This document shows, piece by piece, positions 1 through 8,530 of a stretch of 64,000 nucleotides of DNA (positions are counted from its first letter, which is position 1; the number at the start of each line of letters is the position of its first letter). Origin of the DNA: Candidatus Krumholzibacteriia bacterium (GTDB lineage: Bacteria > Krumholzibacteriota > Krumholzibacteriia > LZORAL124-64-63); contig JADGDU010000011.1 in the NCBI GenBank assembly GCA_016744705.1, forward strand, positions 79,361 through 143,360. The letters are read 5' to 3'. The notes beneath the pieces are model-generated. The model had not been told where the DNA came from and did no database searches. It saw only the letters and a program-made list of their open reading frames with translations. A program made the position numbers and the translations under genes.

Positions 1-26
1 TCGGTCAAAGAAATACAATTAAAAGG

Positions 27-54
27 TTGAATTGTAACCCTGTAGAGCGATAAT
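27..54 (+). promoter_or_regulatory. Candidate sigma-70 promoter of nos operon
   Basis: A -35-like TTGAAT (27-32) and a -10-like GATAAT (49-54) are separated by 16 bases. This predicts a start near base 61 and a leader of about 55 bases before nosZ. I see no clear FNR/NNR palindrome in the 116 bases present, but the window starts here and more control sequence may lie outside. By-eye call. Confidence 0.45.
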
Positions 55-116
55 GTTTGCTTCAGATTGCTCTGTTCCAGCAATCATGATTTTTCACCTG
101 TTTTTGGGAGGATAAG

Positions 117-2417
117 ATGAAGTTCTTTTCCAAGCTTGCGGTGGCTCTGCTGTTTGTCGCTTTGGTCGGCATGACAATCAGCCCCAGCCCTGCCAATGCA
201 CAATCGGCCCTTCAAAAAGTTATGAAGGATCGCGGCCTTACTGAGAAGGATATGCTGGCAGCAGCAAAGACCTACACTCCCACCGGCGGACGCGATGAGT
301 ACATCGTCTGTAGCTCCGGTGGTCAAAGTGGCCAAATCATGTTTTACGGGATTCCCTCCATGCGGATCCTGAAGTACGTGGCCGTCTTCACTCCCGAACC
401 CTGGCAGGGTTACGGATTTGATGATGAGTCCAAAGCTGTGCTGGCCCAGGGCCGCATTAACGGCAAGGACATCACCTACGGTGATACTCACCATCCTGCC
501 TTCTCCGAAACTGACGGCAACTACGATGGAAAGTTTATTTTTATCAACGACAAAGCCAACCCCCGTATTGCCGTGGTTGATCTGCACGATTTTGAGACCA
601 AACAGATCGTCGTTAACCCCTTCTTCAAATCGGATCACGGTGGATGTTTTGTTACGCCCAACACTGAGTACATCATGGAAGCCAGCCAGTATGCTGCTCC
701 CTACACCAGCGATTTCGTTCCTCTGAGCGAATTCAACGAAAAGTACCGTGGCGGACTGACATACTGGAAATTCAACAAGGATATCGGCCGCATCGAGCCC
801 GACAACTCCTTTACTTTTGAAATGCCTCCTTACAGCCAGGATCTTTCCGATGCCGGTAAGGGACCCAGCTATGGTTGGGGTTTCAACAACTCCTTCTGCA
901 CCGAACGTTATGTTGGCGGTATCGAGAAGGGTCGTCCGCCATACGAAGCCGGTTGCTCCTCCAAGGACACCGATTTCCTGCACGTGACCAACTGGTTGAA
1001 AGCCGAAGAATTGGTTAAGGCCGGAAAAGTAAAAAAAGTAAATGGCGCCTATCTGATCACCATGGAGCAGTCCATCAAAGAGGGCCTCATGTACCTGATA
1101 CCTGAGCCCAAAAGCCCTCATGGCGTTGATGTGACTCCCGACGGATTGCACATGATTGTAGCCGGTAAGCTGGATAGCCACGCTTGGGTTTACAGCTTTG
1201 AAAAAATCATGAAGGCCATCAAAGACAAAAACTTTGAAAGCCACGATCCCTACGGTATTCCCATCATCTCTCTGGATGTTGCTCTGGAACGCTCGGTCAA
1301 CGTTGGCCTGGGCCCTCTGCACAACCAATTTGATTCTGTTGATGGTGTCCTGTACACCTCGATCTACGTTGATTCGCAGATCACCAAGTGGAACTACAAA
1401 ACTGGTAAAGTGCTCGATACTTTGCCCATCCACTATAATGTTGGTCACCTCATGACCATGGAAGGCGATACCCAGACTCCTGACGGAAAATACCTGGTAG
1501 CCTTGAACAAATTGTCCATCGATCGTTTCAACCCGGTGGGACCTCTGCATCCTCAGAACCACCAGTTGATCGACATCAGCGGCTCCCAGATGGAACTGCT
1601 TTATGACATGCCTGTGCCTTTGGGTGAGCCTCACTATGCTGCGGCCATCAAAGCAGATAAACTGCAACCTGCCGTACGTTACAAGGTTGGTTGGGACAGC
1701 CGCACCGATCAGAAAAGCCCCTATCGCTGCCGCGCCGGCCGTGAAAAAATTGTGCGTGAAGACGGTGTTGTGCATGTGTACGGTACCCTTATCCGCTCGC
1801 ACATTACTCCCGAGACCATCGAAGTGTACGAAGGTGAAACTGTTTCGATTCACCTGACCAACCTCGAGCGTGCTCAGGATGAGACCCACGGTTTCGCCAT
1901 GTACAGCCAGAATGTCCAGCTGTCCGTGGAACCGGGTAAAACCGTTTCTACCACTTTCGTTGCTGACAAAGCCGGTGTGTATCCTTATTACTGCACCGAG
2001 TTCTGCTCTGCACTGCACCTCGAGATGCAGGGTTATCTGCTGGTTATGCCTAAGGGTTATAAGCCGGATGACGGACCTATCGAAGATGGCGTGAAATACA
2101 CCAAGGCTGATTACGAAGCCCAGGTTGCAACCAACGTTGCCACCCAGGACGTTATCAACCAGGTTGTTGGTTTCATCACCAGCCAGAACTACCAGGACTT
2201 CCCTCCTGTGGTCAGCTTGGTTGAAGATGCCACAGATCAGCTCGGTTTTGCTGAAGAATCCAAAGGCAAAGCTGAAGCGGCCGCGGCCAAGGGTGATTAC
2301 CAGAACGCTATGCTCTGGGCCAACCAGTGGTGGCAGTATCAGGTTAAGACGGCAGACATTGGTCTGCGCGCCAAAACCTATCTCGAAGAACACGATTCCA
2401 AAACAGTCAAAAAGTGA
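117..2417 (+). CDS. nosZ: Nitrous oxide reductase, clade II, with C-terminal extension
   Basis: Periplasmic multicopper enzyme reducing N2O to N2, the last step of denitrification. The N-terminus is a Sec-type signal peptide (about residues 1-28) without a twin-arginine motif, which marks clade II (atypical) NosZ. Likely CuZ ligands are seen in DTHHP (His125/126), HGGC (His174), SPHG (His335) and LHNQ (His402). The cupredoxin CuA site has His591, Cys626, Cys630, His634 and Met637 in the CTEFCSALHLEM motif. The family normally ends shortly after CuA; here about 115 more residues follow (from about 650), helical and Trp-rich, with no CXXCH heme motif. A strong GGGAGG ribosome binding site precedes the ATG. 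First gene of the nos operon. Identity is very secure; the role of the extension is unknown. Confidence 0.97.
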   Translation: MKFFSKLAVALLFVALVGMTISPSPANAQSALQKVMKDRGLTEKDMLAAAKTYTPTGGRDEYIVCSSGGQSGQIMFYGIPSMRILKYVAVFTPEPWQGYGFDDESKAVLAQGRINGKDITYGDTHHPAFSETDGNYDGKFIFINDKANPRIAVVDLHDFETKQIVVNPFFKSDHGGCFVTPNTEYIMEASQYAAPYTSDFVPLSEFNEKYRGGLTYWKFNKDIGRIEPDNSFTFEMPPYSQDLSDAGKGPSYGWGFNNSFCTERYVGGIEKGRPPYEAGCSSKDTDFLHVTNWLKAEELVKAGKVKKVNGAYLITMEQSIKEGLMYLIPEPKSPHGVDVTPDGLHMIVAGKLDSHAWVYSFEKIMKAIKDKNFESHDPYGIPIISLDVALERSVNVGLGPLHNQFDSVDGVLYTSIYVDSQITKWNYKTGKVLDTLPIHYNVGHLMTMEGDTQTPDGKYLVALNKLSIDRFNPVGPLHPQNHQLIDISGSQMELLYDMPVPLGEPHYAAAIKADKLQPAVRYKVGWDSRTDQKSPYRCRAGREKIVREDGVVHVYGTLIRSHITPETIEVYEGETVSIHLTNLERAQDETHGFAMYSQNVQLSVEPGKTVSTTFVADKAGVYPYYCTEFCSALHLEMQGYLLVMPKGYKPDDGPIEDGVKYTKADYEAQVATNVATQDVINQVVGFITSQNYQDFPPVVSLVEDATDQLGFAEESKGKAEAAAAKGDYQNAMLWANQWWQYQVKTADIGLRAKTYLEEHDSKTVKK

Positions 2418-2468
2418 TCTGATCACCTTTTGAAGTTTTGAGTCTGTCCGAGAGTGTTGTTAACGATG

Positions 2469-2499
2469 TCAGGTTCCGGGCTTTATGCTCGGAACCTGA
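2469..2499 (+). other. Stem-loop between nosZ and cytochrome c gene
   Basis: A perfect 10-bp inverted repeat (TCAGGTTCCG / CGGAACCTGA) encloses an 11-base loop in the 118-base gap after nosZ. No T-tract follows, so it does not look like an intrinsic terminator. It could protect the nosZ 3' end or set a processing point, giving more nosZ than accessory-gene mRNA. Function inferred. Confidence 0.5.
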
Positions 2500-2535
2500 T
2501 GTCACAAAGAAGTTTGATCTGGAGGAAGTTAAAAA

Positions 2536-3234
2536 ATGCGATTTTTCCTGAAAACGGCCAACCTGTTCCTGTTGTTTCTGGCCTTGATGACCTTGGCCTC
2601 CTGCACTTGTGAAGACCGTGAGGAACGGCAGGCCGCAGCTCGCGAACGGCAGGGATTGATCCTGGCCAATGTCGTGGAAGCTGTTCAGGAATCCGAAGGT
2701 GCCCGGCTTTACCGGGAAAAGACCTGCAACACCTGCCATGGCGAAGACGGCATCAACCCTCTTCTGCCCAGCTATCCAGTCATCGCCCAGCAGGGTGAGC
2801 AGTATGCCCTTACTCAGATGCTTGACATCAAAAGTGGCAACCGAGCTGCCGGTTTATCTGCAGTCATGAAACCAATTATCCAGAGCGTGACCGATGAGGA
2901 ACTCGCTATCCTGGCTACTTTTATCGCTACCGAATTGGGCCAGGGCAAGGCCATCGGTACCGGAAATGCCGATCCCGCATCTCCCGGCGGCAAGCTGTTT
3001 AAGTCCAAAACCTGCACGGCCTGTCACGGCAAGGATGGCAAGACGCCCATCCTAAAAGAATACCCCAAAATTGCTGGACACGGTGCTGAATACGCTAAAA
3101 TGCAAATGCTGGATATCAAGAGTGGAGCGCGCGCCAATAGTATGGCCGTGTTGGGCATGAAGGGAATCATGCACTTGGTGACCGAAGAGGAAATTAATCA
3201 TTTGGCTGATTATATCGCCACGATGTCCCGGTAG
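2536..3234 (+). CDS. Diheme cytochrome c lipoprotein of nos cluster
   Basis: An exported class I-like cytochrome c with two heme motifs, CNTCH (residues 64-68) and CTACH (160-164), each in a roughly 95-residue half with similar flanking sequence, so the protein looks like an internal duplication. The N-terminus is a lipoprotein signal with lipobox LASC (cysteine at about residue 23), implying membrane anchoring on the periplasmic side. A GGAGG site lies just upstream of the ATG. Its place after nosZ matches the nosC1/nosC2 cytochromes of clade II nos clusters, which are thought to feed electrons to NosZ. The electron-donor role is inferred from context. Confidence 0.9.
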   Translation: MRFFLKTANLFLLFLALMTLASCTCEDREERQAAARERQGLILANVVEAVQESEGARLYREKTCNTCHGEDGINPLLPSYPVIAQQGEQYALTQMLDIKSGNRAAGLSAVMKPIIQSVTDEELAILATFIATELGQGKAIGTGNADPASPGGKLFKSKTCTACHGKDGKTPILKEYPKIAGHGAEYAKMQMLDIKSGARANSMAVLGMKGIMHLVTEEEINHLADYIATMSR

Positions 3235-3322
3235 GTTTGAGGGGCGTTGTTGAGTGGTTTTTTGTTCGCAAGATAGAGAGTGACTTCCTTTGAGAAGTCG
3301 AAACAAAATTGAGGAGATGTCC

Positions 3323-4030
3323 ATGAAGAAGTTTCTGTTGCTTGGGGTTTTGATGATGGTGGCCATGCCTGTCCTGGCCAACCCCGAATGGAATAGCGAA
3401 GGCGGAGAAAAAGATGAAGCTCTGCATTTGACTCCGGACCTGGAAAATGGCATTGAAGTGTATGAAGTATGCGCTGCCTGTCACTTGACTGAAGGCTGGG
3501 GAACCAAAGAGGGAACCTTCCCCCAATTGGCTGGCCAATCTTTCGCCGTGGCTATCAAGCAGTTGGCTGATATTCGCGCGCTGAATCGTGACAACCCCAC
3601 CATGTATCCTTTTGCTCTTCCCGAGGCCATTGGTGGAGCCCAGAACTTGGCTGATGTCTCGGCCTACATCGCTCAGCTGCCTATGAATCCGGATAACGGC
3701 AAAGGCGAATGGGCCGAAGGCACCGAAGAATTCGCACACGGCAAGAAGCTATACGAAATCAATTGTGTGCAGTGTCATGGTGAAAAGGGCGAAGGCATGG
3801 AAGATAAGCTTTACCCTGTGATCTGGGGCCAGCACTACAACTACATGGTGCGCCAGTTTGAATGGATTCGTGATGGTAAACGCCGCAATGCCAACCCGGA
3901 CATGGTCAAACAGATTGCTGAATTCAGCGATTATGACATGAAAGCTGTGGTTAACTATGTGTCCCGTATTCCGGTCGACCCGGAATTGTTGGCTCCTTCG
4001 GTTGACTGGCTCAACCCCGACTTTGACTGA
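3323..4030 (+). CDS. Diheme cytochrome c of nos cluster, periplasmic
   Basis: A second exported cytochrome c, about 235 residues, with heme motifs CAACH (residues 50-54) and CVQCH (148-152). The signal peptide MKKFLLLG...VLA lacks a lipobox cysteine, so this one is probably soluble in the periplasm, unlike the lipoprotein cytochrome before it. The start at 3323 fits a GAGGAG site six bases upstream; an in-frame ATG at 3317 lies too close to that site. Likely an electron carrier between the membrane and NosZ, by analogy with other clade II clusters. Confidence 0.9.
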   Translation: MKKFLLLGVLMMVAMPVLANPEWNSEGGEKDEALHLTPDLENGIEVYEVCAACHLTEGWGTKEGTFPQLAGQSFAVAIKQLADIRALNRDNPTMYPFALPEAIGGAQNLADVSAYIAQLPMNPDNGKGEWAEGTEEFAHGKKLYEINCVQCHGEKGEGMEDKLYPVIWGQHYNYMVRQFEWIRDGKRRNANPDMVKQIAEFSDYDMKAVVNYVSRIPVDPELLAPSVDWLNPDFD

Positions 4031-4046
4031 TAATCTCCTCTCTTGT

Positions 4047-4085
4047 CGGGCGTTTCCCCAAAGGAATTCGCCCGGCAGGCTTTTT
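4047..4085 (+). terminator. Possible attenuator between cytochrome c and nosB-like genes
   Basis: CGGGCG (4047-4052) pairs with CGCCCG (4069-4074), with further TTTCC/GGAA pairing inside. After a six-base spacer comes TTTTT (4081-4085). The distance between stem and T-run makes it a weak or partial terminator. It may lower expression of the downstream accessory genes relative to nosZ and the cytochromes. Confidence 0.35.
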
Positions 4086-4140
4086 CCCCCAGATGAGGCT
4101 TTTTTCGCCCAAAGTGAAATTAAGGATGAAGGGTGCTGGA

Positions 4141-5421
4141 ATGAACGCGAAAAGCAGCAAAATGATTCTCAGCAGTATTTTGATCGTAATTGCGGTCGGA
4201 TTACTGTTTCCCATCTACAACGCTCCAATCTGGTGGGTGTCTCTCGAAGCACCCAACTACCCAGAAGAATCTTTCCCTGATGGTGTGCGGATCCTGTTCC
4301 ATCTGAATGGCGTTTTCAACGGCTGTGAGAAGATGGACAAGGTGGAAATCATTGAGGAAGAGGCTCTCGATTGTGTGCACGAGATGGATACCATCAACCA
4401 TTATGTGGGCATGTATCCCATTGCTTCCGGTGGCCCGGTGGAACTGTTCTTTTCCATATTTCTGCTGGCTCTGGTGGGTGTGATGCTATTGGCCTACATG
4501 TGTGTCAGGCCAGTCATCCGCACCGGCATTATGATTGTGGGTTTTGGAGCTCTGGCTATCTGGATGGGCATGGCTTGGTTAGGCACCGATGGTTTGAACT
4601 ACCACAGTGGAAACTACCTCGATGCCCGCATCACTGTTTTGGGATCTGAAGCAGAAGACGTGACTGATAACGATTCTTCCGCTGCTGATGACCAAGTGGC
4701 TTCCCTGAAAGCAGCCCTGGGTGAAGGTGGCATGAAGTTGCCCGAAGGAATGGGTGCTTTGGAAGCGCTCAAGGCATCCCAGGCAGGCGAAGACATTGAT
4801 GTCGTGGCAGTGGACGAACCCGCTGGCACACCCGCCGACCAAACCACGGATGTGGATGCTCCTGCCACCGAGCTGAATAAAAAAGACATGGCCATTGCCT
4901 TCTTGAAAGATGAATTCGAGGAGTACCAAAAACGCAATGTTGAGGAGCCCGAAGAATGGAAGGGCAACGGCAGCCAAATGGTTGCCTGGCACTACCAAAA
5001 AAGCCTGGGCAAATATTTCCGTGATCAGGACGTTTTGCGGCCCATGGTCAACAAAATCAAAACCGCAGGCAGCGTGGTCTTCTGGGGTGTCCTGGTGATC
5101 ATGGTTTTCCTGATTGTCATGGCCCGCAAACCCAAGGGCCCGGTCAACTGGATGCTTATTCTCATCCCCATGGGATTGCCTCTGTACTTTGTGGTGGAAT
5201 ACGTAACCTGGCTGTGGTGGTACGGTCATAACATGAACAGCATGGGTGCATTCACTCTCAAGCCTTTCACCCCGACCGCATTTGGTCAGGGTAAGGTGGC
5301 TCAGTTCACCACCAACTCTTATCCCGAATACGGATTCTGGTTGATCGTGTTGTTCACTGTGCTTTTGGGTGTGGCAGCTTATCTGCGCAAACAGGAACAA
5401 GAGAGTGACGAAGACAAATAG
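4141..5421 (+). CDS. nosB: NosB-like membrane protein of clade II nos cluster
   Basis: An integral membrane protein of about 426 residues lying between the cytochromes and nosD, the neighbourhood of the clade II-specific nosB gene. Hydrophobic segments are seen near residues 8-30, 97-120, 126-148, then 300-322, 330-355 and 385-410. Between segments three and four lies a long acidic stretch (about 161-300) rich in Asp, Glu, Ala and Thr. NosB is characteristic of clade II operons but its biochemical role is not established. The start at 4141 follows an AAGGG site; in-frame ATGs at 4093 and 4126 are possible. The gene overlaps nosD. Assignment rests mainly on context and topology. Confidence 0.7.
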   Translation: MNAKSSKMILSSILIVIAVGLLFPIYNAPIWWVSLEAPNYPEESFPDGVRILFHLNGVFNGCEKMDKVEIIEEEALDCVHEMDTINHYVGMYPIASGGPVELFFSIFLLALVGVMLLAYMCVRPVIRTGIMIVGFGALAIWMGMAWLGTDGLNYHSGNYLDARITVLGSEAEDVTDNDSSAADDQVASLKAALGEGGMKLPEGMGALEALKASQAGEDIDVVAVDEPAGTPADQTTDVDAPATELNKKDMAIAFLKDEFEEYQKRNVEEPEEWKGNGSQMVAWHYQKSLGKYFRDQDVLRPMVNKIKTAGSVVFWGVLVIMVFLIVMARKPKGPVNWMLILIPMGLPLYFVVEYVTWLWWYGHNMNSMGAFTLKPFTPTAFGQGKVAQFTTNSYPEYGFWLIVLFTVLLGVAAYLRKQEQESDEDK

Positions 5422-6715
5422 CGGATTTCTGCTCCGAATCATTATTCTGAGCCTTCTCATTGGCCTGCCGACCATGGTGTCGGCAGGTTTCCCCTCCATG
5501 CAGGATTTGGTGGATGCCACTGAAGAGAACGGGATTCTCATCCCTGAAGCTGGCACCTACGCTGGCCCTGTGACTCTGGATTATCCCATCACTATCGACG
5601 GTTCCAACGGTGTGACTATTGATTCCGGTGGCAAGGGTTCGGTCATTTACCTGGAGTGTGATGGCGCGGTCATCAAGAATCTCAGCCTCATAAATTCAGG
5701 GGGGTCCTTGAACGATCTCGATTCCGGAGTTCAGGTTCGCGGTAATTTTAATGTTATCAAAGACTGCGATATTTTGGACTGCATGTTTGGAGTGGATCTG
5801 CAGCAGGCCGAACACTGCATCGTGCGCCGAAACCGGATCAACAGCAAGGACAAGCCCATGGGCCAGCGGGGCGACTCGGTGCGGCTCTGGTACAGCTTTT
5901 ATAACAAGATTCAGGACAACGAGTGTTTCGATACCCGGGACATGGTGGTTTGGTACAGTTCGGACAATGAAATCACCGGAAATACGGGACGGGGTAGTCG
6001 GTACTCTCTGCATTTCATGTATTCAAAATACAATCTGGTGGAAAACAACAGCTATTACAACAATGCCGTAGGAATTTTCCTCATGTACAGTGATGGCATT
6101 GTGGTGCGCAATAATACCATTGCCCATGCATCCGGGCCCACTGGTATCGGCATTGGTTTCAAAGAAACCAGCGAGCTGACCATCGACAATAACAAAGTCA
6201 TGTACTGCGCCAGTGGTTTTTACATCGATGTTTCTCCTTACCAGCCCGATACCATCAACCATTTTGAAAATAATGTTCTGGCCTACAACGGTTTTGGCAT
6301 TCGTTTTCTGAATGACTGGACTGGCAATGTTTTTATGGACAACCAGTTCGTGGACAACTTGACCCAGATTTATGTGGGGGGCGGCATGACCGCCAATCGC
6401 AATGTCTGGGAAGGTAATTATTGGAGTGATTACGCGGGGTTTGATCTCGATGCCGACGGCATTGGCGACACCCCTCACGAAATTTTCGCCTATGCGGATC
6501 GCATTTGGCGAGACAGTCCTTATTCCCAGTTTTTCAAAGGCTCTCCATTGTTGGAGACTATTGATTTTCTGGAGCGGCTGGTGCCGTTTTCGGATCCGCA
6601 ACTGCTGATCAGGGACAAGACACCAAAAATGCGGAAGGAGGAGGCGATCATCATTCTGGAATCGGAAACTGAAGCCATTCTGGAATTGTTGTCGTCTGGT
6701 TCTGATGGAAAATAA
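5405..6715 (+). CDS. nosD: NosD, copper-site maturation beta-helix protein
   Basis: An exported right-handed parallel beta-helix protein of the NosD family, needed with NosF and NosY to build the CuZ site of NosZ. A signal peptide ending near VSA is followed by many short repeats with N, G and I spacing typical of the fold (such as VRRNRI, IQDNECF, ITGNTG, VENNSYY). Conserved NosD features include GDSVRLWYS, MYSDG and a C-terminal NYWSDYAGFDLDADGIGDTP segment. The start is taken as the GTG at 5405, within the 3' end of the nosB-like gene, giving translational coupling; no ATG is better placed. It overlaps nosG by 11 bases. Confidence 0.93.
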   Translation: MTKTNSGFLLRIIILSLLIGLPTMVSAGFPSMQDLVDATEENGILIPEAGTYAGPVTLDYPITIDGSNGVTIDSGGKGSVIYLECDGAVIKNLSLINSGGSLNDLDSGVQVRGNFNVIKDCDILDCMFGVDLQQAEHCIVRRNRINSKDKPMGQRGDSVRLWYSFYNKIQDNECFDTRDMVVWYSSDNEITGNTGRGSRYSLHFMYSKYNLVENNSYYNNAVGIFLMYSDGIVVRNNTIAHASGPTGIGIGFKETSELTIDNNKVMYCASGFYIDVSPYQPDTINHFENNVLAYNGFGIRFLNDWTGNVFMDNQFVDNLTQIYVGGGMTANRNVWEGNYWSDYAGFDLDADGIGDTPHEIFAYADRIWRDSPYSQFFKGSPLLETIDFLERLVPFSDPQLLIRDKTPKMRKEEAIIILESETEAILELLSSGSDGK

Positions 6716-7556
6716 TACTGAAAAAACCGCAAAGAAGCCCAGTTCCAAAGGTCGGCGAGAGTTTTTAAGATCTGTCACCATGACCGCTGGTCTGGTGGGT
6801 GCGGCCATGGCTGGTATCGTACCTGTGGTCAAAGGGTGGGTCGATCGTCAAAGACCACCAGGAGCCCTGATTGAAGAAGACTTTTTGGCGTCGTGCATCA
6901 AGTGCGGCCAGTGTGTTCAGGTTTGCCCTGTGGAAGCCATTGAACTGGCGGACATTACTGATGGCTTTGGTATCGGCACCCCTTATATTGATGCCCGCAA
7001 GCAGGCTTGTGATTTTTCCTGCGACGGTCTTCAATGTGTTTTGGCTTGTCCCACTGGTGCCCTGACTCACCACATCAATTATTCTCATGAATCGAACATG
7101 GCTGTGGCCAAGGTGGTGCACCTGCACAATTGCCTGGCCATAACCGGAGCCGGCTTCAAAGGGCTGGCCCGTGGTCCCGAATTTGGCGGCAAACTGCGAT
7201 TTGATGATATTGACCGCTGGAATCCGTTGCCCCTGAACGAGCATGAATTTGATGTGGAAGTGTGTGACCTGTGCGTGCGCACGTGCCCCATTGAAATCCG
7301 AATTGCTCAATGTGATGCCGGAAATCCTCCTGCGGGCAATGAAGCCCAGTGCCCTCCCGAGCATGCTATTCGCATGGTGCAAACGGGTGAAAAAGATGAT
7401 GGCCGTCCCATGATGCGCCCGGAAATTTTGGCCGGTTGCGTAGGCTGCGGAGTTTGCGAGATGGTCTGTCCTGGCGAACCTTCGGTGATTGAGATGGATA
7501 TGTCCAATCGAGGAGAACCCATCAAGGTTCATAACGGGGCAGGAGGTCACGCATGA
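6705..7556 (+). CDS. nosG: NosG, NapG-like polyferredoxin
   Basis: A periplasmic iron-sulfur protein of the NapG/MauM family, thought to pass quinol-derived electrons together with NosH. A twin-arginine-like leader (GRREFLRS near residue 16, then a hydrophobic stretch) suggests Tat export in the folded state. Four cysteine clusters for [4Fe-4S] centres are visible: CIKCGQCVQVCP, CDFSCDGLQCVLACP, CDLCVRTCP and CVGCGVCEMVCP. It overlaps nosD at the 5' end and nosH by four bases (ATGA). Clade II clusters lack NosR and carry NosG/NosH, which fits here. Confidence 0.92.
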   Translation: MENNTEKTAKKPSSKGRREFLRSVTMTAGLVGAAMAGIVPVVKGWVDRQRPPGALIEEDFLASCIKCGQCVQVCPVEAIELADITDGFGIGTPYIDARKQACDFSCDGLQCVLACPTGALTHHINYSHESNMAVAKVVHLHNCLAITGAGFKGLARGPEFGGKLRFDDIDRWNPLPLNEHEFDVEVCDLCVRTCPIEIRIAQCDAGNPPAGNEAQCPPEHAIRMVQTGEKDDGRPMMRPEILAGCVGCGVCEMVCPGEPSVIEMDMSNRGEPIKVHNGAGGHA

Positions 7557-8530
7557 AACTCTTAGTGGAATCACTGGCTGTGCTTTTTGGTCGTGCTCCC
7601 AGCCGCAGGAAGCCTGAAGACTTTACTGAAGGAGCCTTGGCTCACCACGCCAAGCGCAATGAAAAGCGCTCTGCAGATGAACGCCAGCACATCAAGGACG
7701 AGCGCAAACACAAGGCAGCCCAACCCAATGTTTGGCGCCGCAAGCGGTGGGCCACACTCATCGCAGTCAATCTGATTTTCATTCTGTCCTACCGGTTTGA
7801 TGTGCAGTTGGTTGAGGGTGCCTTGACGGGTTCTCGTTTTGTGGGCTTTCACATGGCTGATCTGAATGCGGCCCTGCAGGTGATGTTGGCCTATAAAATG
7901 GTCTTGATCAACCTGGTGATTGGCATCGCGACCATCTTTATCGGATGGTGGCTGTTGGGTGGCCGGACGTTCTGTTCCTGGGTGTGTCCTTATCACCTGC
8001 TGGGAGAATGGGCCGAAATTCTGCACAAAAAACTGGCCAAAAAAGGCTGGGCCAAACACCACGAATTTGATCGGCGCGGTCGCCTCTGGTTGTGGCTGAT
8101 TTTTGTAGCTCTGGCCTTCATCACGGGGTACACCGTGTTCGAAACTATTTCCCCCACGGGGATTGTGAGCCGGGCCTTGATTTATGGACCCGGACTGGCC
8201 CTGATCTGGGTGGGAGCTCTTCTTCTTTTTGAAGTGTTCTACTCTCGCCGCTTCTGGTGCCGTTATGCCTGTCCCATCGGCCTCACTTATGGCCTGGTGG
8301 GATCCATTTCACCCTTGAAGGTTGTGCACGATGCCAGCAAGTGCTTCCACGATGGAGCCTGCCGGGCTGTGTGCATGGTGCCCCACGTATTGGAGCCCAC
8401 CAAAAAGGGTCGTGCTGCCGAACTGAAAACGGCCATGGGCGCCGACTGCACTCGCTGCGGCCGGTGCATTGATGCCTGTCCCACCGCGGCGTTGTCCTTC
8501 CAGTTTCAAGTGATAGGAAAACCCAAGTGA
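7553..8530 (+). CDS. nosH: NosH, NapH-like membrane ferredoxin
   Basis: An integral membrane iron-sulfur protein related to NapH, likely a quinol-oxidising partner of NosG. After a charged N-terminal region of about 65 residues there are four membrane segments. NapH-type CSWVCP and CRYACP motifs follow membrane helices, and the C-terminus has ferredoxin-like clusters CFHDGACRAVC and CTRCGRCIDACP. The order GH and the overlaps with nosG and nosF (GTGA) point to one translationally coupled unit. The long, Lys/Arg-rich N-terminal extension is slightly unusual. Confidence 0.92.
   Translation: MKLLVESLAVLFGRAPSRRKPEDFTEGALAHHAKRNEKRSADERQHIKDERKHKAAQPNVWRRKRWATLIAVNLIFILSYRFDVQLVEGALTGSRFVGFHMADLNAALQVMLAYKMVLINLVIGIATIFIGWWLLGGRTFCSWVCPYHLLGEWAEILHKKLAKKGWAKHHEFDRRGRLWLWLIFVALAFITGYTVFETISPTGIVSRALIYGPGLALIWVGALLLFEVFYSRRFWCRYACPIGLTYGLVGSISPLKVVHDASKCFHDGACRAVCMVPHVLEPTKKGRAAELKTAMGADCTRCGRCIDACPTAALSFQFQVIGKPK

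Noticed and set aside
84..2426. A 780-codon open frame antisense to nosZ
   Set aside because: It mirrors the codon structure of nosZ, has no recognisable domain or start signal, and is the usual antisense shadow of a biased gene.
4579..5556. A 325-codon open frame antisense to the nosB-like gene
   Set aside because: It runs across the nosB/nosD junction on the wrong strand and shows no protein-like features.
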